A stretch of DNA of 64,000 nucleotides from Leptoclinus maculatus (lineage: Eukaryota; Chordata; Actinopteri; Perciformes; Stichaeidae): positions 22,900,277 to 22,964,276 of the forward strand of contig JAVDOI010000010.1 in assembly GCA_032191485.1 (NCBI GenBank), given 5' to 3'. How positions within the stretch are numbered: position 1 is the stretch's first letter; every line of letters begins with the position of its first letter. The translations under genes were made by a program, and so were the position numbers. The notes beneath the pieces were generated by a model. It did no database searches, was not told the origin of the DNA, and saw nothing but the letters and a program-made list of their open reading frames with translations. Shown piece after piece: positions 1 through 13,329 of the stretch.

Positions 1-1314
1 TCTACATTCGTGCTAGAAGCTCTGCAAGGCTACATACTGGACAGACAGTAGCTTAATGCTAACATCATGCTCATGGTGATTTTATTAAAGGGACACCCTC
101 CTAATTTAGTGTGCTATGATGCTGTTAAGGTACAACCCAGGCACCTTTCTGCCGTCAGAATTGAGAAGGCCAGTGTCTGACTATTTCTGTAATTCTTTCA
201 CACACTTCATGCTGGGATTAGTGAAAAAGCCAACATTTGAATTTCTTTATCAAGCCTGCTGTTCTTTCAATTATACCCGTCTCTTTTCACATGGACAACT
301 GAATACAACACTATGAATGAAGTGTAAAAATGGAAGATGGTATCCCCATATTTAAACAACGTCATGACTCCCCCTCTATGACAGTTGCTTTTGACTCCGC
401 CTTCTGTCTGTTTAGAGCCACTTTAAACTGACACACAAGGTCAGACAACACATTGTAAGAACTAGTTCTTTTCGACGTAACCTGGCCCCTAGGATTCATC
501 CTCTGGGGGGCATGAATGGTGGTCCATTCAATATCTGTTGAGATATTTCGGTCTGATCCAAAGTGGTATAAATCAACAGGCATTGCTATCTCTGGAGCCA
601 CGCAGCCTGCTTTTGAGAGGATAGATTTATTCTGACAAAAAGTGACCATATTAAACTAAACATCTAATAATTATGCCATTGTAACAGAAGAAAAAAAACG
701 TGAAGAACCTTATGGTAAAACCCATGTTAAGCATTTAAATGCATGACTGACTGCTCTCTGCGCTGAGATTTCTTTAGTGTGTGAGGAGACACGACCGCTG
801 CTGCTGCTGCGTTCAATAATAAAGCCGAAAGCATGAAACTCAAAACCAAACATTTCTAAGAGCAGACCATGATCTAGCTGTCGGACGTGTCCGTTTACAT
901 CTACTGACTTACGAATGCAAAGAGTTCAATGACAAAACCTTTCATGTGGGTCCCATCCAGCTCACATTTTGTGCCCAGCAGACACATAAACATGAATAAA
1001 TGTGTCAGCTGTGACGCATAAAGTCAGAGCAGAGACGGTGTGTAATAGCACATGTGCACATGAGGTTAATTATTTTACGAATGTATTTATATTTTGTATT
1101 TATATGGACCGACTGACTTGTACCTGTTAATGGTTGCCAGAGCAATTGGTTTCATATATTTAGGCATAGGTCATAATCCAATCTGATATTCAAGTCATAT
1201 CGTAGAAAAGGCCAATTCATTCTTTCCACGTCTGCATGAGGGTTCGCTTTGGTCCGCTTGATGTAAAGGACTACAAAACGGACTCTACGTGTAGCATGTG
1301 CGCCGACTGCGCAT
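1..1314. other. AT-rich non-coding stretch
   Basis: I see no convincing gene here. The longest open frame (362-649, minus, 95 codons) has no recognisable domain or splice context. No repeat boundary could be fixed by eye, although the sequence may be old transposon-derived DNA. Confidence 0.5.
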
Positions 1315-1528
1315 GATCCATTTCAGTTAGAGCGGGTCGCCCTTCAATCAGAGGATCCCACTAGTCCATGTTGATGTGTCCTTGAGCAAGACACTTAACC
1401 CCAAATTGCTTGTGTAAGCTGTGCCTAGGGTGTGTGAATGTGTGTGTGAATGATGACATGTAGTGTTAAAGCACTTTGAGTGGTTGTAGGAATATAAAAG
1501 AGCTATACAAACAGTCTATTTACCGTAA
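1315..1528 (+). mobile_element. tRNA-derived SINE, 5'-eroded copy
   Basis: The plus strand carries the family body: a 'ccttcaatcagaggatc' block near 1342, 'ttgagcaagacacttaacccc' near 1382, then a tail whose reverse complement starts 'ggtaaatagac'. The same body recurs at 7578-7842, 24434-24730, 27001-27213 and 36072-36345. The B-box part of the head is deleted in this copy. It ends about 40 bp before the retroviral LTR. Confidence 0.75.
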
Positions 1529-1568
1529 ATGTAAAAGTTCAGTTGATGGCATATGCACGTCTAGCTTG

Positions 1569-2389
1569 TGTTGAGGCATATGAATATATCGTCAAGCTAC
1601 AGGAGCCCAGCAAATGGCCTGGTTCTCTATTTACTTCTTACTGCGCATGTGCGCCAAAAATAAGTTCGCTGAATTCAGGTTTCAAAATAAAACATGTATT
1701 TAATAACAAATGCAATCTGAATTAACTATCGATAGTAAAATGCTCTCGAGAACAGCTCTCACACACACTCCAAACAGGAAGCTTGTTACCTGAAGGACGA
1801 AATGTAAGGAAGAGACTGAAATAATCATTTGAATCTCCTTTCATAGTCCGTAAAATATCTGTCTCAAATTCTATTGGTCTAAATCCAGCTGACTCCTCCT
1901 AGCCTTAGTCAGCTGACTCCCTCGTCGTCTCCTATTGGTCTCCGTCTGTAGCTCCTCCTTCTTGGGTTCCTCTTGGGTCCTCGCTCTAATCCTGGTGTCC
2001 TCTGTTAAAGCCCAACTTAAAATCCTGTCTATCCCTATCGACTATTCTTACAGATTAATACATTCATTAATAATACATCCAATAATTGTCTCTTATGGTT
2101 CAACACTCCTATAGTAAACATATTGTAAACACACTCTACACTAGATAAGTATTCTGGTACTTCCTGATACTTTGACACTTTTTACAAGCATATGTGCGGC
2201 ATTTCCACGATGCTTCCTATATTCATTCTAAACATATTACATCTCATAGATAAATATATTGCAACTCTTTAACCCATCGTAACATTCTTATTATTTTGAC
2301 ACTTCTATTCACCTTCTAATCATCATACTAAACTAATTCTAATACCAAAATCCCACTAATTCTATACTTCAATACTGAAATCCTCCACA
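1569..2389 (-). repeat. 3' LTR of the endogenous retrovirus
   Basis: 821 bp, identical by eye to 5390-6210 at a constant offset of 3821 with no indel. On the minus strand it has two CCAAT boxes (GACCAATAG, about 1871-1880 and 1932-1941) beside a repeated GTCAGCTG motif, a plausible U3 promoter layout. Confidence 0.9.
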
Positions 2390-2399
2390 AATCCCCCCT

Positions 2400-5369
2400 A
2401 ACACACTCTTCAGAGTGTGTTACCTTTATGGTCTAAGAGTGAGTTTCCCCAACTAAACAGTAATCATCAGTCGTTAAAATTCATCCTCATCATCTATACC
2501 TAACCAATTTCCCTACATCTTTGTCTCACTAAGCACAGTATCAATTAACCCCTGTAAAAGTCTACGAATACAACGGCATCAACAGAGGACAAGGACTGTA
2601 GCTGATGTGAGCGGCTCTTGTCGTGATGCTGGTTGGTCCAGGTAGAGGACATCTTCAGGTTTCATCCTGTACAATGAGGAATAGAAAGAAGAATTTCTGA
2701 GAAGCTTTGTCTGCTCACTTAACTTAACAAAAATGATATTTCCTAATTCAATGTATCTTTAAATCCCAATTTTACCCTATAAAACAAAAAATCCCAAAAC
2801 AAACTGACAAAACAATATACAGTCAATTTTCCAAAATTTCAATATCTCACCGGATGTTTTCAGAAGTCCATCTGGACTCAATCAGGTCCTCCAGGATCCC
2901 AGTGAAGATGATCAGGAACTGTGTTGTTCGGAATGAAAGTACTACAAGCAAATCCAAACATTTTGCACACTCTGCTAAAATCATATTTAATGCCATTCTG
3001 TTCTGCAAGGCCATTAAACTAGTCTTATCTACCGGCTCATGAAGTCCCACTATGGCATCACGAGTGACGTTTACAAAATGCTGCTGGTTACAGTAAATGT
3101 AATTAATCCAATCCACATCTTTATTGATTGTCGACCATCAAAAAAAATGCTGATTCGAAACCGGCTCCTACTTGATTTCTAGCTTTAAATTAATTAGACA
3201 CCCCTCTTGGTACCCCTATGTCATCTATGTAAACTTCTCTAAAATGGATCTCTCATGGTCCAATCCAACTTGTTGGCACCTATGGACCTCATCCACAGCC
3301 AGCTACCTGGTAATACAACAGGAGACTGCTTTCTCCTGTCAGCAGCTGCCTCTATGTTCATCACCTGTGAAAATAAAACTTAAAACATGTTAGTTAACGT
3401 CTTTGTATCTTATTGGTCAGCACCAAACAATCAAAAGTCTAAATGTTAAATCAAAATTAATGAAAATTGTGAACTAAAATTAAAATAAAAAATTACAAAT
3501 GTCGGATCAAAATCAAAATCAACTATTTCAGTTAAAACACTGAATCAAAATAAACAACTGTAGGATACCAATTGAATTAAAACTGGAGGTTAAAATATTG
3601 GATTAAACTAAACTTACTAAACTAAAGTTGAACTGTTGAATTGAAACTAAAATTAACAATTTAAGTTACAATTAATATTACCAATGGCTATTAAAATACT
3701 GAATCAAAACTAAGAGCAACAATCTAAGTAAATGCAAATTAAAATATAGAGTCCAAAACAATGATATCACAAGTTTATCACCAAAAACTCACCTTATTGT
3801 AATTTATCTATCAATCTACTAGATGACTAAGTATTTGGTAGTCCTAAAGTAATTACTCCTTCAAATAATAGGTGGTGAAACGTTCTGTAGTTCTATAATT
3901 ATTTCACCTCTAGGTTTTCTGGGTAGTGGAGTTTACTGTAATTATCATGCAATTACACCCCCAAACCGCTAGATGTCGAAGTTATCTTCTTCTTCTATGG
4001 TGTTTTCCTCAAAAAACTGGCGCGAAAACGGACAAAGAAGCTAATGCTATTAGCGGCCATTGTTATTAGCTTGAGCTACACGGTCAAAACGTATCTTCAG
4101 CACACACAAAGCACCGTAGTCTCAACTCTTACAATATGCCACATTCACACACCTTCTCAAACTAGTCCTGGCCGTGGCTTCTCACCACCATACCGGATAT
4201 TATAATCAATAGTCTCCTATTTCACGATCTAAGGTAGCACCAGAACTGCAATCAGTCTCCAGCTTACCATATCATTCACACAACACAATGCTATCTTAGC
4301 ACACAACACAATGCTATCTTAGCACTGCACAATGCAACGACTAAATACACAGTTTCATGTATTGTTTCCCCTTTAGGTTTTATCATAACGTAGCAGCCAG
4401 TCTCTTCGATTTAAGTAGTTTAACGCCCGTTTACTAGACCCAAAAAACGAGCAAAACCTCGCAGTTCGCCTCAGCTCACACTGGACCCACGAAGTCTTAA
4501 CTACGCTTTCCAGTTCGCCATAGCTTACAAACTCTCTGCTACTCTTCTAAGAGATCAACCCCACGTTAGCCACCCCTAATTGTCTAAGATACACAGTTAG
4601 TACCATGCACTATTTCCCATCATTACAATTAACTTAACGCAGCGGCCAGCCTCTGCAGCAGTTTAAGCGTATGTTCACCGGACCCGAACCACGTGCACGT
4701 CCATGCATCATAATTCAGTATCGCCCAATTACACACCCTGTCCTACCCGAGATCTTGGCCCTCGAAACTATAATTTATTCCCTCCCGCACTAGAGTCATC
4801 AGTTCCCCAAACCCGAAACTGCCAATGCAAGACCTGAGGGGACCGTCGCCTTGTCCTCACGTTACCCTGCCTCACAGTTTTAGTCCGCCCGAAGAACCAA
4901 AGCCCAGAACTTCGACCGCTCTCACGCTTCTTTCTAGCTGCTTAGTTCCAATAGCTAATACTATAGCGTGATCAATGCTACTACATATAATTCAACATCC
5001 CCCTCTCTCGGGGTTACCTGCAAATCAGGCCTCACCGGTAGGATTTCACAACAAAGAACAACGTGTAATCAAAGCACACATATGTTCCTAATTCAGCTTG
5101 CAGATGCCATTCATACAGAGTTACAACCACTTTAAAGTTAAATCAATATAGTTACCAGTTGGCTGCGGTCTCCTCTCCTCTGTCCAGCTTCCAGTAACGC
5201 CAATCATGCAGACACTTCCTCCTAAGATTTCCTATAGTCTACCTAAACAGATTTTTACTAAAACGGCTCTGCTCACCTTTTGTTTGCGAGTACTCCGAAA
5301 GTGTCTACCCATCTCACGTCATGTCAGCCTTCTCAGAGTCGAATATTCAAAGCCCCTAATGTCCCTTTG
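2400..5369 (-). other. Retroviral interior lacking gag-pol
   Basis: Apart from the env remnant, this interior has stops in all frames. Positions 3410-3790 are a degenerate A-rich stretch with repeated 'tgaatcaaaa'-like words. Positions 4273-4319 hold two copies of a 23-bp word (cacacaacacaatg...). No protease, reverse transcriptase or integrase motif was seen. Confidence 0.6.
2847..3116 (-). pseudogene. Retroviral env transmembrane-subunit remnant
   Basis: This 89-codon minus-strand frame has a segment (residues about 27-50, including LQNRMALNMILAE) that looks like the helical and immunosuppressive-like region of the Env TM subunit in gamma-type retroviruses. Just after it the similarity moves to another frame, so a frameshift breaks the protein. 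The surface subunit, fusion peptide and membrane anchor are not visible. Its position just upstream of the polypurine tract and 3' LTR is where the 3' end of env is expected. It is a non-functional relic. Confidence 0.65.
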
Positions 5370-5389
5370 TCCCTTCGTGGTTTCCAAAT

Positions 5390-6210
5390 TGTTGAGGCAT
5401 ATGAATATATCGTCAAGCTACAGGAGCCCAGCAAATGGCCTGGTTCTCTATTTACTTCTTACTGCGCATGTGCGCCAAAAATAAGTTCGCTGAATTCAGG
5501 TTTCAAAATAAAACATGTATTTAATAACAAATGCAATCTGAATTAACTATCGATAGTAAAATGCTCTCGAGAACAGCTCTCACACACACTCCAAACAGGA
5601 AGCTTGTTACCTGAAGGACGAAATGTAAGGAAGAGACTGAAATAATCATTTGAATCTCCTTTCATAGTCCGTAAAATATCTGTCTCAAATTCTATTGGTC
5701 TAAATCCAGCTGACTCCTCCTAGCCTTAGTCAGCTGACTCCCTCGTCGTCTCCTATTGGTCTCCGTCTGTAGCTCCTCCTTCTTGGGTTCCTCTTGGGTC
5801 CTCGCTCTAATCCTGGTGTCCTCTGTTAAAGCCCAACTTAAAATCCTGTCTATCCCTATCGACTATTCTTACAGATTAATACATTCATTAATAATACATC
5901 CAATAATTGTCTCTTATGGTTCAACACTCCTATAGTAAACATATTGTAAACACACTCTACACTAGATAAGTATTCTGGTACTTCCTGATACTTTGACACT
6001 TTTTACAAGCATATGTGCGGCATTTCCACGATGCTTCCTATATTCATTCTAAACATATTACATCTCATAGATAAATATATTGCAACTCTTTAACCCATCG
6101 TAACATTCTTATTATTTTGACACTTCTATTCACCTTCTAATCATCATACTAAACTAATTCTAATACCAAAATCCCACTAATTCTATACTTCAATACTGAA
6201 ATCCTCCACA
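5390..6210 (-). repeat. 5' LTR of the endogenous retrovirus
   Basis: It is identical by eye to 1569-2389. On the minus strand it runs TGTGGAGG to CTCAACA and is followed by the tRNA-Arg-like primer site. Confidence 0.9.
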
Positions 6211-7577
6211 CTTGTATGCCAATTAGAAGAAGAAAGAAAGAAAGTGGATGCTTGTTTTGAAGAAAGATTGTGCGTGGAGATCCGCCATCACCCACATGTA
6301 TATCATTTCTGATGGGAAATATTTGCAGTGATTATTTTCCATATTCATCACACCCCCCGCTGTGTAAAGGGCTCCCATCATAATTTACACTAGAAAATTC
6401 CCAACTTGGCTCCAAATAAGAATAGACACGCATTAATGCCTCACATCAGGCAAAGTCTGAAGTGTAATTTAATTGAATTCAACTGTAATCCAATGGATGA
6501 AGTATGTTATTGCTTATGTACAACATTTGTTTTACACCAATCATGAACAAGTTAAGCTTTATAATTATGAATATAAATCATTAGGAATCATGATTCAATT
6601 ATATTCATTATAATTCAACTATTTGATTAAATATTTACTTAAGTTGATTTGTTAAATTTTTTGACTGATAGTGGTTAATAAAGTCAAATAACATGGAATC
6701 ACTCCAGAAACCATTGCCTTCTGGAGTTACATGAAGTCTGGTTAAGCAACATCTTTGGCTTACTGGACAGCTAGCTAACCTGCCCCGTAACGATGTTGAA
6801 TTAGCTTTTTGTCCAAATCAAGTGAAAATGATTCAGACTAACCAAGTTAAGCCTGACTTATTGGTAAACTGGCTTTATGGAATGGGCCTGCATAAACATG
6901 TATTCTGACTCATTGTTGAGCCAATGTCCACTGAGTAACCTCACCAGAGTATGAAACAGGGAGCTATTTAAGATGCATTTGACATGATTACACAGAAGTG
7001 AACACAACGAAGGGAGAAGAGACGAACAGTGCACAGATATTTATAGTAGTTAACACCAAACAAAGGAAGTCGTGACAATAGAATGTGTTTGTGTCGGCGT
7101 CTGTGTCTTGTCAATGTTATTTATATAGCCAAATATCACAATTCACGTATGTGGCTCAAGTGGCTTAACCAGTATGCTGTACAGATATTAATCTATTCTG
7201 AACTAGGACTAGATTGGTTTTTCGAGGTGTGGTCAAGGAGCCTTAGCTACAATGAAACTAAATCTCTTAGCCGCAGCGTACGGTGATATTTGAGACAATA
7301 GTATGCCTCCAATTTAAGGTCATCAGTTTGGGAAGGCCTTGGACTGTTTCAGAGACGGTAAGTTTCTCTTTTCATCAGGAATTATGTTTGTCTGCTGTTA
7401 AGCTATCATCAGTGGAAGTCAACCTTTTCATGCTTTTTTCTCCAAATGAAAAGCATACCAGGAATAAGGACTGTGCCCTTTGGGCTGCCTTTAATGCGAA
7501 ACACCGGATTTTCTTTGTGTAAAAGAGATTGAGAGCATGAGAGTGGTGGTTAAGACATCACACTTATTGTACTGATA
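6211..7577. other. AT-rich non-coding stretch
   Basis: No gene seen. A short 'tatttatatagccaaatatcacaattc' segment near 7110-7140 resembles the L2-type 3' tail found at 14.16 and 48.58 kb, but it is too short to call firmly. Confidence 0.4.
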
Positions 7578-7842
7578 CGAGTAAATGGACTGTACTTGTA
7601 TAGCGTTTTTCTAGTCTTTCCAACCACTCAAAGCACTTACACACTACTTGTCGTCATTCACTCATTCACACACTGATGACAGGGGCTAAGCCTGCCTATC
7701 AAACTAACTCATTCACACACACCGTAGGCACAGCTACGGGAGCAATTTTGGGGTTAAGTGTCTTGCTCAAGGACACATCGACATGCGACCAGCCAGAGTC
7801 GGGGATCGAACCAGCGATCCTCTGATTGAAGGACGACCACTT
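7578..7842 (-). mobile_element. tRNA-derived SINE
   Basis: Same family as 24434-24730. The plus strand reads the reverse complement: tail 'aaatggact...tacttgtatagcg', body 'ggggttaagtgtcttgctcaagg', then 'ggggatcgaaccagcgatcc', which is a polymerase III B box on the minus strand, and 'gattgaaggacgacc'. Confidence 0.8.
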
Positions 7843-9284
7843 AGTGCTGTGTAAATGTATATTATACTAAATTCATCAATAACATTAAACAGTATCTTCA
7901 TATACAAAGCATATAGACCATTTACATTATATTTTTATGGGATTGTCGGAGGCTCTAGCTTTTTTTCAGCATGCACCTTTTCAATAAGGTGACAGTTTTT
8001 ACCACGTTACAAGTAATATGATTCCAGTAGTTGATTCTTACGGGGGTGCACTTTGCAGGGAAAGTATATATGAATAAAAAATGCCTTACAAATGACGTCC
8101 GCTCACATTTATGTCCAGTATCAAGGGACATTTTAGGAAAATGTTCACTTACTGTGGAAGTGTTTCCTCGGGGAGCAGAGGTAGTGCATTAGTGGCCCCT
8201 GTAGGTTTGAGTCCTTGACGTGTAGACTGCAGCAGCTTTTGCTTTGATGAGTGACGTTATGAATCACTAAAGTGAGTGAGCGGAACCACTTGCAAGTTGT
8301 GCCCTCGAACTTCAACAACTTGCAGTGCTGTGCCCAGTAGCAAGGCATTTAACAGTGTAGCCGTCTCGCCAACACTCACCCTGAATGTTTGCTGTAATGG
8401 ATGCTTTCATATGCTTGTCTATTACTGACTGACACATTTGATCATTTTGATTAATTTAGTGCTGCTGGGTGTTTACAGTATTCTAGTTGTTATTTTGCCA
8501 CACTGCTATTTCATTTATTTTATACTGTGTTGGGATTCGGGTGCACTATTTGGCACTACATCAAAATCAGTCTATGTGAGAGTACTACTGAAATGTGCTT
8601 TTGGTTCACTACCATCTTACCCTTCATCCATAGCTAACATTAGAAGCTGCTGTGCGACTAACCTTTCTGAGCACGTTTGCCGTCTTTCTGTATTTGAGCT
8701 TGGGTAAGAGTACTCCAATTCTTTTGTGGGTGACTACTGCCATCGTTTGCTATGATGGTGGGTGGTTTATAGGCTTTACTGAGCCTCATTTAATATAGTA
8801 TTATCAATAATAGTGCTTTTTCACCATACGAATTTGACATTTTCAAAGTGGAGCTGTGTTCCATCTTCATCTGCTATTAACCAGAAACATATCCATAATA
8901 TTTACTCAATTCATATGAGCAAACCCTTCTTAATGTTATTAATCCTTTGAAATTATTAAAAAAGACCTTATAGTTAGAGAGTAAGGCCCCTTTGAGTATG
9001 GGTGTAGTATTTTCGAGAATAAGCCAAAAAAACGGCTAGGGTTCTTAAAAGCTGACCCCTATAATTTCAATGTTAAACTTAACTCAGAGTAAAATATAGA
9101 AAGACGGTCTGTTGCTTCCTGCCTGTGGTCCCATTTCTACCAATAATAAAGTCTATTGTAGCAGCTGACTCAAGGGAAATGAAGGGGATTTTATTGGCAA
9201 TTATCCTGAAACCGCTGTTCTGGTTCAAAGATGGACTTCCATGTCAGATGTTTCTTTTATTGGACTTTGTTATTGTCTTAAAGG
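7843..9284. other. Non-coding stretch
   Basis: No supported gene or repeat. Open frames are under 90 codons with no recognisable domain. Confidence 0.4.
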
Positions 9285-9760
9285 TTAAAGGCTGGTTCAA
9301 GTCTTTAGAAGTGGGGTTGTATGAGGTACTTATCCAGTCAGTGTATAGCCTACAGTAGATAAAGGTCGGCACGCCCTCCGTTTGGAGAAACAGACTCGGG
9401 GAAGCAGCAAAACATATTTTAGACACCTTAAAGAAAGTCCCATTCGAAAAAATCTACGCGTACGCTATATTTAGAATATTTTCTGATGGGGAACTGAACT
9501 GAAAATGAAACTTATCTATACTGGTTTTGGCAATGGAGTCTTTGAAGAGAGCGTAGATAGGTTTCACTTTCACTTTAATTCCCGTCAAAGGGCTGTCTGA
9601 TTGCAAGATAAAGCGGTAAAAATATTAAAAATTGAGTGTTAATTTGTCTGCTTCTCCAAACTGGGGGCGTGCCGACCGCCATCCACTGTAAATACTACAC
9701 TTCGACTATGGATGAGTATCTTATCCAACCTTATTTGAGAACACCGAACTATCCCTTTAA
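9285..9760. mobile_element. TTAA-flanked MITE with long inverted repeats
   Basis: It starts TTAAAGG (9285) and ends CCTTTAA (9760). About 95-110 bp at each end are imperfect inverted repeats; the best-matched part is GGTCGGCACGCCC plus GTTTGGAGAARCAGAC at about 9366-9396 against about 9645-9680. TTAA termini suggest piggyBac-type mobilisation. No coding capacity. Confidence 0.75.
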
Positions 9761-12700
9761 TGATTGGAGGATACAGGAAAATGTGAGAGAAAAGTAACAA
9801 CGGCATTCTATGGGACTTGATGGGAAATTTTGAAGGGAAACAGGGATCTTGTAGAATACAGCCAGTATTTCCTCTGAAAGATTGTAGAGGTACCAATCAT
9901 TTCACCATTTTGCATAATGCAACATACGTTATTTCAAAGACAATGGCTAATTGTCAAATAATAGCGTGGAGACGAAAGCCACTTTTGACTGTAAGCCTTT
10001 TGTTGGAATCGGACATCGTTCCTTTAGCACCCAAGCTATTGACTATGTTGCTGTTGAGAAGTGCCACTTAAGACTCACAGGCTCATCCCAAGCTACCGTA
10101 ACCTGGAGACTTGTTTCCTCGGGCAATGAGGTATTTGTGTTCTCTTGTTTTTTATCACTCCCCTGACCCAGGAGAGTAGTAACATCTTTGGCCATCCAGA
10201 AGCATACTGCAGTGTTTGTGTAAAGGATGACCACTTGGACCAGCGTACACTGTGTTCTGTACTCCTGCACTCATGGAGGAAAGACGAGTAGGCCCTTGAA
10301 ATAATAGGAAAGAACTCCTGGGAAGAGGTAGCAGTACTGGTAGAGGAACAATCTGTCGTAGGAGATTGTATATATGTGTGTGTGCCTTCTAATCCAACGT
10401 TATTAAAACACAACATAAAACAAAACAAGTGACAACCAAGAAACCACTCCATCATTATTGTGTATAGCAAATTAATTGAAAAATAAAGTTCACAGTATTA
10501 GTATATTTATCGACTAAATCAATACATAAAATGTCAATGAAGAAAAAAGTACAAAAGGTGTTTCACCTGAATATTTTTAAATAAGGCCTGACGCGCAGCA
10601 ATTAGCTATGTTTTGTTTTGAATAAGCAGAAGTGACTCGGTAAACTCACACTCGTTAAAATGAATTGGAAAACCTTGACTTCAAGTTAAATTGGAAGAAA
10701 CCTCGTCAGTATTCAAGTCACAGCCTCAGCCTTCCTTCAGTGGTCTGCTGTGTATTCCTCTCCAATTAGCATCATAATTAGCAACATTGGATGCTAATCC
10801 ATGGCTAATTGGTTTTGATAGATCTCCAGGAACCGATAGACGTCGTAGCGCAGCCTCTGCCCTTGGACTGGAGCCGAAGGGCAGTTAGTTGTACTGTTTT
10901 ATATCTGAGCGTTCAAAGTGTTTAATCGATGAAACGTATCCCGTCAAATTAAGTCCACTGTTTAAAGTGCAGTATGAATCCAAAAGGTCACAATTATTTA
11001 AAAATGTTGGATTTGATTTCAATCATTTTCTGTAGCTGTCCTCTTTCAGCTATAGGTTGAATAACACCAGTACAGGAGGTGCTGTCCTGTTCTCTCACTC
11101 TGTAATACACTGTACACATTGTATCGTATTATAATAATGAGGCAGTTTAGCAGCATGATGTTAAATCTGATCATTGGTTATTCTTTTTTTTACTGTAACT
11201 GTTGTCTGAATACAACACTGTCGTTCAGGTGTCACTGAATAGCTATGATTTCACAAAGACATCAGTCGTGATGCTGTTTTAAATACCTGCAGCATCACAC
11301 AGCAGCTACAACCAGAAGTGCATCTTTACTGTAAATTGAGAGCGTGAACTTTTATTATTGCAGCAGTGGAAGTAAAGTCAACAAGGCCCTTCAAGGATAG
11401 AGGGGTAGAGGGGTACTGATTTAGGAATGTACAGTGACACATGGCACTCTCATCTTCAGTGTATGCAACATCTCTGCTTGTTTCCTTTGGCAACGGGGAC
11501 AAACTTGGATCATGTGTCAGTATCCACAGCCTGAAAGCCCCTGCTTAGTCTTCTTATCTATACGAAGATATGCAATATAAGATAAATAATAAGTGTGTGT
11601 GTGCTGCATGGGTTACTGCATTGGCACTGAAAGCTGGAAGTGGAAGTAAATCATGAGGTGCTGAATTGTCCAATATTGACAATTCATTTGGCTGACTCTG
11701 TACTCATAGTATGCAGAGTACAAAACAGTCACAAAATGTGACCTTTTACTTCAGCCTTTCTCCTCCTCAAACGAATAATCCATGGGCACTAAGTACACAC
11801 GGGTTATCCTCTTATTAGAACCCATTAGATCCTTGAAACGTTAAATTGAACTTGATGTACAGATAAGGCAGGTTAGCCCCTGGACTGTCAAATTCACTTC
11901 GGTAATTGCAGTAATTTGGCAGTTCTGTGCATTCACAATGGGAACAGAGGAATGGGCTCTGACAGAATGGCAGCCATTACAGGATACAAACGCATTAACT
12001 TCTTCCAAGTAGGATTATCTTTTAGAAATAATGTGTTCAACCACACTGACAGGAAATAAAGGTTTAATATTAGAATATTAGCTGATTAAAAGAGAAAATC
12101 CAGCAATTCTACCAAGGGCATTTGTTTCCTGGACCTTAAGGTATCATTAATAGACTGCACCTCATAATAGTCACGGGAATAAGTCAATTAAATTCAAAAT
12201 CCAAATGCCAACATTCATTTTAGTGTGAAACTGCAAATCTAATGGTGTGTTAACATGGAGGGGAACAACTACACAACATATTTGTAATAATTTCAAGAAT
12301 AATTTCCTCAAGCACAAGGAGATTAATCTCATATATCACATGTTCACATGTTCGTTTAATTGGCACCCGGTCATAAGTTATGTATTCTCTCCCTTTTCTT
12401 CTAATTTTGTCTATCAATCACTCTATTCCCACAAAACCGAGAAAGAGAAGGGAGAAAAGGAGAACCATTTCAGCAGAAGTGTCCTCGGCCAGGCTCATCA
12501 CTGATGTAACATTTATCACTTGCGTATCGTTTATGCTTGTAGGTGAAGCAGGTTTAGCTGACAGGTGGAGGGATATACGTTGAAGGTAATGCAAATAAAT
12601 CCAGCAGGCTTCATGTGCAGTACATCCTGCCAATAAGGACAGAAAATACAAAACAAGCCCAACAATAGGCGTGCCGGCTTTGCAGCATATTTCAGTTGTC

Positions 12701-13329
12701 AGAGCAGCACATTCTTTGACAGGATTTGAAGCTTTTGGTAGATGCTGTTGTTCTCAAGATGCCTTTATAGCTTGGAGTATGCTAATTTGTTCATTTTAAC
12801 AATACAGAACAAAAAAAATGGTGTTGACAAACTGAAGACAAGTATGGTTTGATGAAAAGATCTAGCTGGAAAGGTGGAAGAGTCAGTAAATAGTGTGTGT
12901 TCGTGTAGAACTCAGAGATACAGTGATGTAACGTCTATTCACATGGTTTGTGAGGAGAAAGTACAGTGGCATCTGAAGATACCATTCTCATGCTCCATTG
13001 GGATTTCAAAATATGAAAGCCATAACAATGTATCTAAAAATACTGAACATATCTCAATTACAAGCTATATAGACAGCTTTTATGGTACATCTTTGCCATT
13101 TACCACTGATTTAAACATTTATCAATACAAATGAAAATTGTTTGTTTGCTAAAATGTGATTATAATAAAGACATGGTGGAATAAATCATGTTTACCATAG
13201 AATATGGAAAACAAATTCAGAGATCTTACTTACTCGTACATGTAAACATACAAACTGAGACTTACAGGCTTGTTCCATATACTCGACAGCTGAGGTGAGA
13301 GCTCTGGCACGTTTTCTCGTAGTGTTCCA
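9761..13329. other. AT-rich non-coding stretch
   Basis: No gene supported. The longest frame (10093-10470, minus, 125 codons) is rich in Ser, Thr and aromatic residues without domain, splice or codon evidence. No clear repeat boundary seen. Confidence 0.45.

Larger units (their letters stand above)
1569..6210 (-). mobile_element. Gutted endogenous retrovirus (LTR element)
   Basis: Two 821-bp direct repeats (1569-2389 and 5390-6210) begin TG, end CA and are flanked by a 4-bp duplication, cttg, at 1565-1568 and 6211-6214. Read on the minus strand, the 5' LTR is followed after 2 nt by a primer site TGGAAACCACGAAGGGAC (rc of about 5370-5387). This resembles the 3' end of tRNA-Arg with two mismatches. 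A purine tract AGGGGGGA (rc of about 2392-2399) precedes the 3' LTR. The 3.0-kb interior has no gag or pol open frame; only a broken env-like remnant near 2.85-3.12 kb is recognisable. The 4-bp duplication and env remnant suggest a gamma/epsilon-like (ERV1-type) lineage. The copy cannot encode its own replication proteins. Confidence 0.88.

Noticed and set aside
362..649. 95-codon minus-strand ORF as a gene
   Set aside because: No domain, no splice context and no visible conservation clue; such lengths are expected by chance in this sequence.
1543..1725. 60-codon ORF (and its twin at 5280-5546) as a small gene
   Set aside because: It lies across the LTR border and is repeated in both LTRs; it reads the strand opposite to the provirus.
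10093..10470. 125-codon minus-strand ORF as a gene
   Set aside because: Composition is unremarkable non-coding, there is no recognisable motif, and overlapping frames are also open.
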